Positions 18,608 through 27,375 of a stretch of 64,000 nt of DNA are shown piece after piece. The stretch is from Lactococcus paracarnosus (GTDB lineage Bacteria > Bacillota > Bacilli > Lactobacillales > Streptococcaceae). Positions within the stretch are counted from its first letter, which is position 1. Every line of letters begins with the position of its first letter. The notes under the pieces are model-generated. The model worked only from the letters and a program-made list of their open reading frames with translations, was not told the origin of the DNA and searched no databases. Both the position numbers and the translations under genes were made by a program. The stretch covers positions 558,001-622,000 of the forward strand of contig NZ_CP017195.1 of NCBI RefSeq assembly GCF_006770285.1, written 5' to 3'.

Positions 18608-19878
18608 TGACCAATCAAAACCAAGAAATGAAACACTCAAAGTCGGCAATTTTAGGCCTGCAACATCTATTAGCCATGTATTCAGGATCGATTCTTGTAC
18701 CGATTATGATCGCTGGTGCATTAGGGTACTCCTCTAAAGAGTTGACCTACTTGATTTCGACCGATATATTCATGTGTGGTGTTGCGACATTCCTTCAACT
18801 TCAGGTGAATAAATATTTTGGGATTGGCTTACCCGTTGTCCTAGGTGTTGCCTTCCAATCAGTTGCACCATTATCTATCATAGGCGCAAAATTGGGATCA
18901 GGTGCCATATTTGGGTCTATCATCGTGTCCGGAATTATCGTCATCCTCATCTCTGGTGTGTTCTCAAAAGTACGCAAATTCTTTCCACCACTCGTCACAG
19001 GTAGTGTAATTACGACAATCGGTCTGACCTTGGTGCCAGTAGCGATGGGGAACATGGGAAATAACATGCCTAAACCACAGCTGTCTAGTGTCATACTTGC
19101 GGTTCTAACCATCTTGATTATCTTGGTGATTCATGCATTGACGACAGGCTTCATTCGCTCCATCGCCATTTTAATCGGACTGATTGTTGGGACGATTGTT
19201 GCTGTATTTATGGGTATCGTTGATTTCTCACCGATTGCCCAAGCACCCATCGTACATGTGCCAACGCCATTTTTCTTTGGTAAACCAATTTTTGATTTAT
19301 CCTCTATTTTGATGATGACCATCATTTCTTTAGTGTCTATGGTCGAGTCAACGGGTGTCTATCTGGCGCTTTCAGATATTACTGGCGAGGAAATTACAGA
19401 AACACGTTTAAGAAATGGCTACCGAGCAGAAGGATTTGCTGTTGCCTTAGGTGGTATCTTTAATACCTTTCCCTACACAGGATTTTCACAAAATGTTGGC
19501 TTAGTCCAACTATCAGGGATCAAGACACGACGCCCGATTTTCTATACAGCAGGTTTTCTTGTTTTACTAGGCCTACTGCCTAAGTTCGGTGCTGTTGCAC
19601 AAATTATCCCTAGCCCTGTTTTGGGTGGTGCCATGCTTGTCATGTTTGGTATGGTCACGATTCAAGGGATTCGCATGTTAGGACAAGTTAATTTTGAAAA
19701 TGAGCACAATCTCTTGATTGCTGCCATGTCAGTTGCCGCAGGTGTTGGCTTTAATGGGACAAACCTGTTTCAAGCTCTGCCAACCACCGTCGCTATGTTT
19801 TTAAACAATGGGATTGTCATCGCAACCCTTGTTGCCATCGTCTTAAATATCGTCTTTAACCATAAAGAGATCAAGTAA
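18607..19878 (+). CDS. pbuX: Xanthine permease
   Basis: A 423-residue membrane protein of the nucleobase/cation symporter-2 family that imports xanthine with protons. It has 12-14 predicted helices; family marks are the opening LGLQHLLAMYSGSILVP and the central ESTGVYLALSD and FPYTGFSQNVGLV. It overlaps the xpt stop by one base (TAATG), giving coupled translation, and is under the same riboswitch. The following terminator is perfect. Confidence 0.95.
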   Translation: MTNQNQEMKHSKSAILGLQHLLAMYSGSILVPIMIAGALGYSSKELTYLISTDIFMCGVATFLQLQVNKYFGIGLPVVLGVAFQSVAPLSIIGAKLGSGAIFGSIIVSGIIVILISGVFSKVRKFFPPLVTGSVITTIGLTLVPVAMGNMGNNMPKPQLSSVILAVLTILIILVIHALTTGFIRSIAILIGLIVGTIVAVFMGIVDFSPIAQAPIVHVPTPFFFGKPIFDLSSILMMTIISLVSMVESTGVYLALSDITGEEITETRLRNGYRAEGFAVALGGIFNTFPYTGFSQNVGLVQLSGIKTRRPIFYTAGFLVLLGLLPKFGAVAQIIPSPVLGGAMLVMFGMVTIQGIRMLGQVNFENEHNLLIAAMSVAAGVGFNGTNLFQALPTTVAMFLNNGIVIATLVAIVLNIVFNHKEIK

Positions 19879-19943
19879 ATCAAGTACGATGGGCCAAGTA
19901 AGCAACTCAAATTTGTGACATACATTTGAGTTACGTCATAACC

Positions 19944-19985
19944 CCATATTTAAGATATATAGATATCTTAAATATGGTTTTTTTA
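19944..19985 (+). terminator. xpt-pbuX terminator
   Basis: Perfect 15-bp stem CCATATTTAAGATAT / ATATCTTAAATATGG with loop ATAG, then seven T. Confidence 0.9.
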
Positions 19986-20219
19986 TTTTTCCTCCAATAG
20001 TTAAGTGTACCGATTTGATAGGTTAATCGCATTATTATCTCATCTGAAGATATGAGACTTGCCATGACTTTACAACTTATGAGATGAAATAAGCGTGTTG
20101 CATCCTATTATAGTCAAGATAAGTCATATCATTAGCTTGGCTAAAACAAGTGATCATGGTAATAAGGTTGTTAATTATTTAAATACATTTTCAAGTGACA
20201 TGATATGCATCTTTTTTAA
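19986..20219. other. Intergenic region between pbuX and the YheO-type regulator
   Basis: Together with the terminator this leaves about 340 bp without a gene. It is AT-rich and no promoter or structure stands out. Confidence 0.4.
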
Positions 20220-20906
20220 TTATTTTTCTTCCTTTATCTCTTGGAGGTATTTGTAAATACTAACTTCTGACATAGAGAAAATGGTTGCCGTTTTTGAAAT
20301 AGAATCTTTAAGTTCAAAAAATCCATTATCATATAGGTGAGAAACGATTGCTTTCTTTTTTTTCTTTGACATCTGTGATAGAATGATATTTTTATTACCA
20401 GTAAATTCATAGATAGCATCCTCTAGGGAGGTATCGGGGCTGAGGTACATGTTTTCTTGTACATGGACACGTGCGTTATCTTGAATGTTTTTTTGATTAT
20501 CCACTAGATAACCTTCTAACATTTGTAATCCCATATTAAATAAAGATGACATTTTGACTAATTGTGAATCGTCTATGTTAATGCAGAGCATACCGATTAA
20601 GTTATCATCAGTATCTTTTAGGAACATACTAGAGGACCTAAGTAAGTGTCCTTGGGCACTTCTCCCCGTATAATTTACGATATAGTCTTTGGTTTTAAAC
20701 TCTTGAGACTTGATAATCTTAGCTACGAAGTCCGTACCTGGTGCACCTATTTTACGTCCTGATATATTATGCTTGATATAGACAACTGAGGACACGTAAC
20801 CAGCTTCTTCCTGATAGATTTCTTGTAATACAATCTCTGTATGCTCTCCAAGAACCTCAGCTAAAAAATCTATTACTGGTATATATTTAGTTAATTCGAA
20901 ATTCAT
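20220..20906 (-). CDS. YheO/DauR-type transcriptional regulator (PAS plus HTH)
   Basis: 228 residues. The N-terminal YheO-like PAS domain (about 5-120, with LGEHTEIVLQEI and GRSAQGHLLRSS) is followed by a C-terminal helix-turn-helix (about 165-228, KKKKAIVSHLYDNGFFELKD then VSIYKYLQEIKEE). This architecture is that of DauR-like regulators, some of which control D-amino acid or amino acid catabolism. It is transcribed away from ridA and the PLP lyase, which are its likely targets. The start is ATG 20906 because AGGAG lies just upstream; the TTG one codon earlier is unlikely. Confidence 0.82.
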   Translation of the reverse strand: MNFELTKYIPVIDFLAEVLGEHTEIVLQEIYQEEAGYVSSVVYIKHNISGRKIGAPGTDFVAKIIKSQEFKTKDYIVNYTGRSAQGHLLRSSSMFLKDTDDNLIGMLCINIDDSQLVKMSSLFNMGLQMLEGYLVDNQKNIQDNARVHVQENMYLSPDTSLEDAIYEFTGNKNIILSQMSKKKKKAIVSHLYDNGFFELKDSISKTATIFSMSEVSIYKYLQEIKEEK

Positions 20907-21214
20907 CAAATCTCCTTTTGTAATGGGTTTATAGTTTATTATATCATTTTTAAATAATATCGAGGAATGGCTTGCTTTTTCATATAAAAGAATATAATAT
21001 TATATATGTAAGTATAATGATGTGTTTTCAAAAATGTTTCATGTTTTGTCATTATTAGCGCAGTTGTCAAGTAGTCATCAAGAAACAATTTCTAGGTCAA
21101 AGCTAGTCAGTAATGATACTGATTTTTGCTAAACCATTTTGCGTGTAACACTTGTCTTGTTTGTAAGTTATATTGTAGGCCTTGAATTAGTCATGATAAT
21201 AGAAAAGAGAAAAA
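20907..21214. promoter_or_regulatory. Divergent control region, YheO-type regulator / ridA
   Basis: About 305 bp, AT-rich, presumably with both promoters. No clear -35/-10 pair or perfect operator is visible, so only position supports a regulatory role. Confidence 0.4.
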
Positions 21215-21595
21215 ATGTTAAAAAGAATTTCAAGTGATAAACTGCCCAAAGCGGTTGGTAGCTACTCAGCAGCTACAATAGTCAACAATATGATTTATAC
21301 GTCTGGTCAATTGCCAATTAATGGTGAACTCAATACAATTGAACACTCAGATGATATCAAGAGCCAAACAAAACAGTCGATGAATAATATCAAGTATATC
21401 TTAGAAGATAATGGCTCTAGCATCAATCAAATTGTTAAAACCACTGTTTATCTACAAAATATTAGTGACTTTGCAAGCTTTGATGACGTGTATAAAACAT
21501 TTTTCGAAAATGAATTCCCGTCGCGTACTGCATTTGAGGTTGGTAATCTGCCAATGGGCGCACTAATCGAAATTGAAGTAATGGCAGAGGTATAA
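21215..21595 (+). CDS. RidA family enamine/imine deaminase
   Basis: 126 residues, typical of the YjgF/YER057c/UK114 family. It contains KAVGSYSAATIVNNMIYTSG and the C-terminal signature PSRTAFEVGNLPMGALIEIE, including the conserved Arg that binds the substrate carboxylate. RidA proteins hydrolyse reactive 2-aminoacrylate/enamine intermediates released by PLP enzymes. The PLP lyase gene begins 5 bp after the stop, so the pair probably handles the lyase's own reactive product. It may therefore be a dedicated RidA rather than the general housekeeping copy. Confidence 0.92.
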   Translation: MLKRISSDKLPKAVGSYSAATIVNNMIYTSGQLPINGELNTIEHSDDIKSQTKQSMNNIKYILEDNGSSINQIVKTTVYLQNISDFASFDDVYKTFFENEFPSRTAFEVGNLPMGALIEIEVMAEV

Positions 21596-21599
21596 GAGA

Positions 21600-22739
21600 A
21601 TGGGTATTAACACAAAGCTCTTACATGATTATCCAGTGATTGATCCCCATACAGGGGCATCTTCAATTCCTAAATACCAAACATCAACCTTTAGCCAAGC
21701 CAAACTATCAGACCCAACACAGGCATTTACTTATACACGATTTGGTAATCCGACGATACAAGCACTTGAAAAAGCCTTTTGTAGTCTAGAAGATGCTACA
21801 TATGCCTTATCATATGCATCAGGTATGGCTGCTATTTCTAATGTCTTGATGTTATTAAAATCAGGTGATCATATTATTTTACCGATAGAAGTTTACGGTG
21901 GGACTTGCCAATTTACAACAGCCATACTACCTCAGTATGGGATAACTGTTTCCTTTGTAGATATGTCGTCAATTGATCAGATAAGAGCAGCCATTACACC
22001 TGCAACTAAGATGATCTACATGGAAACACCGTCTAATCCCCTCTTAAAAGTGACTGATATTAAAACGGTCTGTCAACTAGCTAAAGGCAATGATATTTTA
22101 ATGGTAGCAGACAATACTTTTATGACATCGCTCTACCAGCAACCACTAGCACTAGGTGTTGATATCGTCATCGAAAGTATTACAAAATTTATAAATGGCC
22201 ATAGTGATGTCCTTGGCGGGTTAGTCGCAACAAATGACGAAGCACTCTACGAAAAGTTACATATGTTCCAGAAGAATTTTGGTGGCATATTAGGCGTTGA
22301 GGATGCCTGGTTAACCCTGCGTGGTATGAAAACACTAGGTCTCAGAATGGAAAAGTCGGTTGCCAATGCGGATAGCATCGCAAACTTTTTGTTAACAGAA
22401 AAGAATGTTAAGACGGTGTATTACCCATCTCTCAAATCGCACCCTGATTCAATTATTCATAACCAGCAAGCGAAAAATGGTGGCGCAGTGCTGTCATTTG
22501 AGTTAGCGAGTGAAGAGATAATTGATGTCTTTCTTGAAAAATTAAAACTCCCTATTTTGGCAGTAAGCTTGGGAGGGGTTGAATCGATTCTATCACATCC
22601 AGCAACCATGTCTCATGCATGTCTTACGGATGAAGAACGTAGAGAACAAGGCGTTACAAATACTTTATTCAGATTATCTTGTGGCATTGAAGATAGTGAG
22701 GATTTACTAGCGGATTTGGCACAAGCCTTAGCTATCTGA
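21600..22739 (+). CDS. PLP-dependent Cys/Met metabolism lyase or synthase
   Basis: 379 residues of the Cys/Met metabolism PLP family (fold type I): cystathionine gamma-synthase, gamma-lyase, beta-lyase and methionine gamma-lyase. Visible are YTRFGNPT and SYASGMAAI (cofactor phosphate binding), METPSNPLL, VADNTF (Asp pairing with the PLP nitrogen), the Schiff-base lysine in ESITKFINGHSDVLGG and the C-terminal RLSCGIED. The exact reaction cannot be assigned. Pairing with RidA and a YheO-type regulator suggests a catabolic beta/gamma-elimination releasing enamines and sulfide or thiol, rather than biosynthesis. Confidence 0.85.
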   Translation: MGINTKLLHDYPVIDPHTGASSIPKYQTSTFSQAKLSDPTQAFTYTRFGNPTIQALEKAFCSLEDATYALSYASGMAAISNVLMLLKSGDHIILPIEVYGGTCQFTTAILPQYGITVSFVDMSSIDQIRAAITPATKMIYMETPSNPLLKVTDIKTVCQLAKGNDILMVADNTFMTSLYQQPLALGVDIVIESITKFINGHSDVLGGLVATNDEALYEKLHMFQKNFGGILGVEDAWLTLRGMKTLGLRMEKSVANADSIANFLLTEKNVKTVYYPSLKSHPDSIIHNQQAKNGGAVLSFELASEEIIDVFLEKLKLPILAVSLGGVESILSHPATMSHACLTDEERREQGVTNTLFRLSCGIEDSEDLLADLAQALAI

Positions 22740-22752
22740 GGGGATTGATTTC

Positions 22753-22788
22753 AGATATCATGACCTCATTGCAATGAGATCATATCAG
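22753..22788 (+). other. Imperfect inverted repeat after the PLP lyase gene
   Basis: GATATCATGACCTCATT and AATGAGATCATATCA form an imperfect hairpin around GC, without a T-run. It could slow 3' decay or be a weak terminator. Confidence 0.4.
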
Positions 22789-22809
22789 CCATAGACAAGT
22801 AAGTGGAAG

Positions 22810-22838
22810 TTGACAGACCCCTAAAAATTTAGTATGAT
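22810..22838 (+). promoter_or_regulatory. Promoter of pheST
   Basis: TTGACA, 17 bp, TATGAT: near-consensus. The predicted start near 22845 leaves a leader of about 205 nt holding the T-box. Confidence 0.8.
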
Positions 22839-22844
22839 TTAAAG

Positions 22845-23035
22845 TATATTGAAAAGAGTAGCAAACTGATAACTTGACAGAGAAAATGGGCATGTCTGAG
22901 ACCCATTTAGGGGAAGGTTTGTGAAGTTCACTTCATGTTAAAGTTGAATAATAATAATTAAGCTAGATGTTTATCTAGAAATTAGGATGGTACCGCGGTT
23001 TTCGCTCCTTTACATGGAGTGGGACTGCGGTATTT
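22845..23035 (+). promoter_or_regulatory. T-box leader, phenylalanine specific
   Basis: The T-box sequence AGGATGGTACCGCGG is at 22984-22998, followed by the terminator/antiterminator hairpin ending GACTGCGGT. Stem III is CTAGAT/ATCTAG. In the 3' side of stem I, GAAGTTCACTTC offers the codon TTC (22927-22929) as specifier, matching tRNA-Phe and the downstream pheS. Uncharged tRNA-Phe should allow read-through. Confidence 0.88.
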
Positions 23036-23051
23036 ATATTGAAAGGGAATT

Positions 23052-24092
23052 ATGAGTTTACAAGACAAAATCGCTGAATTGCGTACAGTAGCACTGGCTA
23101 AGTTATCAGAAATTGCTGATGAGAAAACCTTAAATGATTTACGTGTTGCCGTACTTGGCAAAAAAGGTGAGTTAACAGACATCCTTAAGGGGATGAAAGA
23201 CTTAACAAATGAAGAGCGACCAAAAATTGGGGCACTTGCAAATGAGCTACGTGATGAAATCACGGGCTTACTAGAGTCTAAAAAAGCTGTGATTGAAGCA
23301 GCGATTATCACCCAAAAATTAGCCAATGAATCACTTGATGTGACTTTACCTGGTAAGAAAGTAGCAAAAGGAAATCGTCATATCCTGACCCAAACAACAG
23401 AGGAAATCGAAGATATTTTCTTAGGCATGGGCTATAAAATCGTTGATGGCTATGAAGTTGAGACTGACTACTATAACTTTGAACGCATGAATCTACCTAA
23501 AGATCATCCTGCGCGTGACATGCAAGATACTTTCTATATCACACCTGAAGTGCTACTGAGAACGCATACAAGCCCTGTACAAGCCCGTACCATGGATGCC
23601 CATGACTTTACGACTGGTCCCCTTAAAATGATCTCACCAGGACGTGTTTATCGCAGGGATACAGATGATGCAACGCATAGTCATCAGTTCCATCAAATAG
23701 AAGGTCTTGTGATTGATGAAAACATCGCCATGAGCGACCTCAAAGGTACGCTTGATATGCTGGTTAAAAAAATGTTCGGTGCAGAACGCAAAATTCGCTT
23801 ACGTCCAAGTTATTTCCCATTTACTGAGCCGTCAGTAGAAGCTGACATCTCATGTTTCAAGTGTGGCGGTAAAGGCTGTAATGTCTGTAAATCAACAGGT
23901 TGGATTGAAGTATTAGGTGCAGGAATGGTCCATCCAAATGTTCTTGAGATGGCTGGTATCGATAGTGCAAAATACTCAGGCTTTGCCTTTGGTTTAGGAC
24001 AAGAACGGATTGCCATGTTACGATACGGCATTAATGATATTCGTGGATTTTATCTTGGTGATGCACGTCTATCAGAACAGTTTATTGGTTAA
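23052..24092 (+). CDS. pheS: Phenylalanine-tRNA ligase alpha subunit
   Basis: Catalytic subunit of the (alpha-beta)2 enzyme that charges tRNA-Phe; cytoplasmic. 346 residues, the normal length. An N-terminal coiled coil (about 1-85) binds tRNA. The class II aminoacyl-tRNA synthetase core holds [12 protein letters not shown] (motif 2 region) and [15 protein letters not shown] (motif 3). A CxxC-rich insert, [14 protein letters not shown], is also present and looks like a metal knuckle found in many Firmicutes PheS. It lies directly behind the Phe T-box, with pheT 14 bp downstream. Confidence 0.97.
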   Translation: MSLQDKIAELRTVALAKLSEIADEKTLNDLRVAVLGKKGELTDILKGMKDLTNEERPKIGALANELRDEITGLLESKKAVIEAAIITQKLANESLDVTLPGKKVAKGNRHILTQTTEEIEDIFLGMGYKIVDGYEVETDYYNFERMNLPKDHPARDMQDTFYITPEVLLRTHTSPVQARTMDAHDFTTGPLKMISPGRVYRRDTDDATHSHQFHQIEGLVIDENIAMSDLKGTLDMLVKKMFGAERKIRLRPSYFPFTEPSVEADISCFKCGGKGCNVCKSTGWIEVLGAGMVHPNVLEMAGIDSAKYSGFAFGLGQERIAMLRYGINDIRGFYLGDARLSEQFIG

Positions 24093-24106
24093 GGAGAAGA
24101 AATACA

Positions 24107-26479
24107 ATGCAAGTATCATATAAATGGTTAAAAGAACTGGTCAATATCGATGTGCCAGCACATGACCTATCAGAAAAAATGTCGACGAGCGGGATTGAAG
24201 TCGAGGGTGTTGACGTCCGTTCAGCAGGTCTTTCTAAATTAGTTGTCGGGGAAGTCCTATCAACTGAGGCAATACCTGAAACACATCTCAATATTTGTCA
24301 AGTGAACATTGGCGAAGATGCACCAACACAAATCGTTTGTGGCGCAGAAAACATTAAAGCAGATATCAAGGTGATCGTTGCACTACCAGGTGCGAGAATT
24401 GCTGGGAATCACAAAATCAAAAAAGGCAAAATCCGTGGTGTCGAAAGTCTTGGGATGATTTGTAGTCTTCAAGAGATTGGCTTCCCTGAAAATGTTGTAC
24501 CAAAAGCATTTGCCGAAGGTATCTATTATTTGCCAACTGATGCAACAAACGGAGACGACATCTTTGATTATTTAGAGATGCATGATGAAGTGCTTGAACT
24601 CTCGATTACACCCAACCGTGCAGATGCACTATCTATGCGTGGTGTAGCCCATGAAGTTGCGGCTATTTATGATAATAAAACTGTCCAGTTTGATGAAAAA
24701 GTCTTGCGCGAATCTAGCCTTAAAACCAGTGATAAACTTGCTGTTGCAGTGGAAACAGACAAGGCATTGACTTATAATTTGCGCTTGATTGAAAATGTAG
24801 TCGTTGCACCAAGTCCTCAGTGGTTGCAAAATCGCTTGATGAATGAAGGCATTCGCCCAATCAACAATGTCGTTGATGTGACGAACTTTGTGCTCTTATA
24901 CTTCGGACAACCGTTACATGCCTTTGACTATGATCAATTTGAAGAGAAAAAAGTTGTCGTTCGTCAAGCTAAGGCAACTGAAAAAATGACGACTTTAGAT
25001 GATATTGAACGTGAGCTTTCAGCTGATGATATCGTCATTACAGTGGCTGGTAAACCCGTCGCCCTCGCTGGTGTCATGGGTGGTAAAGACACTGAAATGA
25101 CTGCTAAGACAACAACTGTTGCCCTAGAATCAGCCATTTTCCAAGGCACAAGTATCCGTAAAACATCACAGAAATTTAACCTGCGTTCAGAATCAAGTGC
25201 ACGTTTTGAAAAAGGGATCAACCAAGCAGATGTTACCACAGCACTTGACTATGCAGCAGCGATGATCGTTGAACTTGCGGGTGGCGAACTCACTTCAGGT
25301 ATCGTATCTAGCAATGACTTTACTGCCAAAGATGTGACAGTATCGATTACCCTTGCTAAGATTAACCGCTCACTTGGCTTGACACTTAATCAAGATGAGG
25401 TTGTTGCGATTTTTGATAGACTTGGGTTTGCAACGACTGTTACAGATGAAAAATTTGATGTGACAGTACCACCCCGTCGTTGGGATATCGCCATAGAAGC
25501 TGACTTGATAGAAGAAGTTGCACGGATTTATGGCTATGATAATATCCCAAATACCCTACCACAAGCTGGTAGTACTATCGGTGAATTAACAAAAGCACAA
25601 CAACTTGCACGAGATGTCCGCACGACACTCGAAGGTGCTGGCCTTTCAGAAATCATCTCATATTCACTGACGACAGCAGAAAAAGCAGTACAATTTACCA
25701 AATTACCGACTGAACATCTGACAGCACTTGCTATGCCGATGAGCGAGGAACGTAGCAACCTAAGAGTGAATTTGATCAGTGGGATTCTTGATATCGTGCA
25801 TTATAATTTAGCACGTGGTAACGATAGCTTAGCCCTTTATGAAGTTGGGCAAGTCTTTGCTAAACTCGGCAATGAAACAGATAATCGTCCTACAGAATTA
25901 CCACAAGTTGCCTTCGCACTTACTGGTAAAACGTATGATTTTTACACGATTAAAGGTATTGTTGAAACGCTATTACTTCAATTTGACAATGTCCGTTTTG
26001 AAGCAGACCAATCGATTGCTGAATTGCATCCTGGTCGTACAGCTCGTGTCCTAATCGGTGATGTTGAAGTTGGTTTCCTAGGTCAAGTCCATCCAACTCT
26101 GGCTAAAGCCTATGATATTTCTGAAACTTATGTGGCAAATCTCGATTTATCAGCTCTGCTAGCTAATTTACCAGAACAAGTTGTTTTCATTGATATCCCT
26201 AAGTTCCAAGCTTCTAGACGTGATATCGCGCTTCTGGTTGATCGTGTGACGACCAATCAAGCTATTCTAGATGTGATTGCGTCAAGTAAGGTTAAGACCT
26301 TAATTAAGGCAGACCTGTTTGATGTCTATACGGGAGCAAATGTGGCAAGCGATAAAAAATCGTTAGCCTATACCTTAACTTTCCAATCAGCTGAAAATCA
26401 GTTAACTGATGATGAAATCACAGCAGCAGTGACTAAAATTACGAAAAAACTAGTTGAATTTGGTGCTGAGATTAGATAA
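24107..26479 (+). CDS. pheT: Phenylalanine-tRNA ligase beta subunit
   Basis: 790 residues, full length. From the N-terminus: EMAP/OB-fold tRNA-binding domain (about 40-150), B3/B4 editing domain (about 210-390, with ESAIFQGTSIRKTSQKF), B5 domain (about 400-475) and a pseudo-catalytic core. A C-terminal ferredoxin-fold anticodon-binding domain follows (about 695-790, starting KFQASRRDIALLVD). The subunit edits Tyr-tRNA-Phe and binds the anticodon. AAGGAG precedes the ATG. Confidence 0.97.
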   Translation: MQVSYKWLKELVNIDVPAHDLSEKMSTSGIEVEGVDVRSAGLSKLVVGEVLSTEAIPETHLNICQVNIGEDAPTQIVCGAENIKADIKVIVALPGARIAGNHKIKKGKIRGVESLGMICSLQEIGFPENVVPKAFAEGIYYLPTDATNGDDIFDYLEMHDEVLELSITPNRADALSMRGVAHEVAAIYDNKTVQFDEKVLRESSLKTSDKLAVAVETDKALTYNLRLIENVVVAPSPQWLQNRLMNEGIRPINNVVDVTNFVLLYFGQPLHAFDYDQFEEKKVVVRQAKATEKMTTLDDIERELSADDIVITVAGKPVALAGVMGGKDTEMTAKTTTVALESAIFQGTSIRKTSQKFNLRSESSARFEKGINQADVTTALDYAAAMIVELAGGELTSGIVSSNDFTAKDVTVSITLAKINRSLGLTLNQDEVVAIFDRLGFATTVTDEKFDVTVPPRRWDIAIEADLIEEVARIYGYDNIPNTLPQAGSTIGELTKAQQLARDVRTTLEGAGLSEIISYSLTTAEKAVQFTKLPTEHLTALAMPMSEERSNLRVNLISGILDIVHYNLARGNDSLALYEVGQVFAKLGNETDNRPTELPQVAFALTGKTYDFYTIKGIVETLLLQFDNVRFEADQSIAELHPGRTARVLIGDVEVGFLGQVHPTLAKAYDISETYVANLDLSALLANLPEQVVFIDIPKFQASRRDIALLVDRVTTNQAILDVIASSKVKTLIKADLFDVYTGANVASDKKSLAYTLTFQSAENQLTDDEITAAVTKITKKLVEFGAEIR

Positions 26480-26483
26480 AGAC

Positions 26484-26508
26484 AAAACCTACAGCTGTAG
26501 GTTTTTCT
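26484..26508 (+). terminator. pheST terminator
   Basis: AAAACCTACAG / CTGTAGGTTTT palindrome followed by TTTC, 5 bp after the stop. With no loop the tip must open, but the T-run fits a terminator. The next ribosome site begins right after it. Confidence 0.65.
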
Positions 26509-26523
26509 TGAAAGGAAAACGTC

Positions 26524-27306
26524 ATGCCGTTATATTATGATCAACATTTACATACGCATTTCTCTTATGATTCACAAGCAAATTTCATCGATTATTTAGA
26601 AAATTCGACAGGTTATGTCGTAACGACTGAACACTTTGATGTGGCTAATCCAGTGACAGGTCAAACGGATGCCCCAGATTATGGACAATACGCATCTGAA
26701 ATCGCCCAACTGAATCGAGACTATGGCAACCGTGTCTTAAAAGGAATCGAAATCGGCTATTATCAGCCGAAAGAGGCTGAAATAATAAGCTACCTAGCAG
26801 AGAAAGCATATGATCTTAAGTTACTGTCCGTCCATCATAATGGGGAGTTTGATTATTTGGATGATTATGTTGCCGATATGGATTTTGACCTTGTCTTTAG
26901 CCAGTATCTGTCTGAGTTAAATATGGCTATTGACCGTAATCATCTGATTCAAGCAGACGTCCTAGCGCATTTTGATTATGGCATTCGCCTATTTGATGTC
27001 AGCCGTTCTGATTTAGAAAAGTATGAACCGCAATTACTCGTTATCTTTCAGAAAATGATAGCTGCAGACCTAGCATTTGAAATTAATGCCAAGTCTACAC
27101 ACTTGTATCATCATCTACCGCTCTATGCCTATGCCTTGGAACTTGTTTTAAAACTGGGTGGCACATTGTTCACGCTAGGATCAGATGGTCATAAACTGTC
27201 ACATTACCAACTTGCCTTTGATGAGTTGAAGCCATGGTTAAAAGATCAAGGTGTTGACCAATTAGTTACCTTTCATGATGGTATCAGAGAATTTTGTGAT
27301 ATCTGA
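26524..27306 (+). CDS. PHP-domain phosphatase, HisJ/HisK-like
   Basis: 260 residues of the PHP superfamily. Metal-binding motifs are HLHTHFSYDS at residues 8-17, TTEHFD, SVHHNGEF and the C-terminal GSDGHK. The closest known role is histidinol-phosphate phosphatase, the eighth step of histidine synthesis. No other his genes are nearby, so the protein may be a HisK-family phosphatase with another substrate. It follows pheT after a hairpin and may be partly read through from it; AAAGGAAA precedes the ATG. Confidence 0.8.
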   Translation: MPLYYDQHLHTHFSYDSQANFIDYLENSTGYVVTTEHFDVANPVTGQTDAPDYGQYASEIAQLNRDYGNRVLKGIEIGYYQPKEAEIISYLAEKAYDLKLLSVHHNGEFDYLDDYVADMDFDLVFSQYLSELNMAIDRNHLIQADVLAHFDYGIRLFDVSRSDLEKYEPQLLVIFQKMIAADLAFEINAKSTHLYHHLPLYAYALELVLKLGGTLFTLGSDGHKLSHYQLAFDELKPWLKDQGVDQLVTFHDGIREFCDI

Positions 27307-27330
27307 TGTGCCTGCTTGAAAATAGGACAC

Positions 27331-27370
27331 AAAAAAAGAGCTAAATCATGACGATTTAGTTCTTTTTTTT
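27331..27370. terminator. Bidirectional terminator between the PHP gene and nox
   Basis: AGCTAAATC / GATTTAGTT stem (one G-U pair) flanked by an A-run on the left and a T-run on the right, so it can stop transcription from both sides. Confidence 0.85.
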
Positions 27371-27375
27371 GTTAT

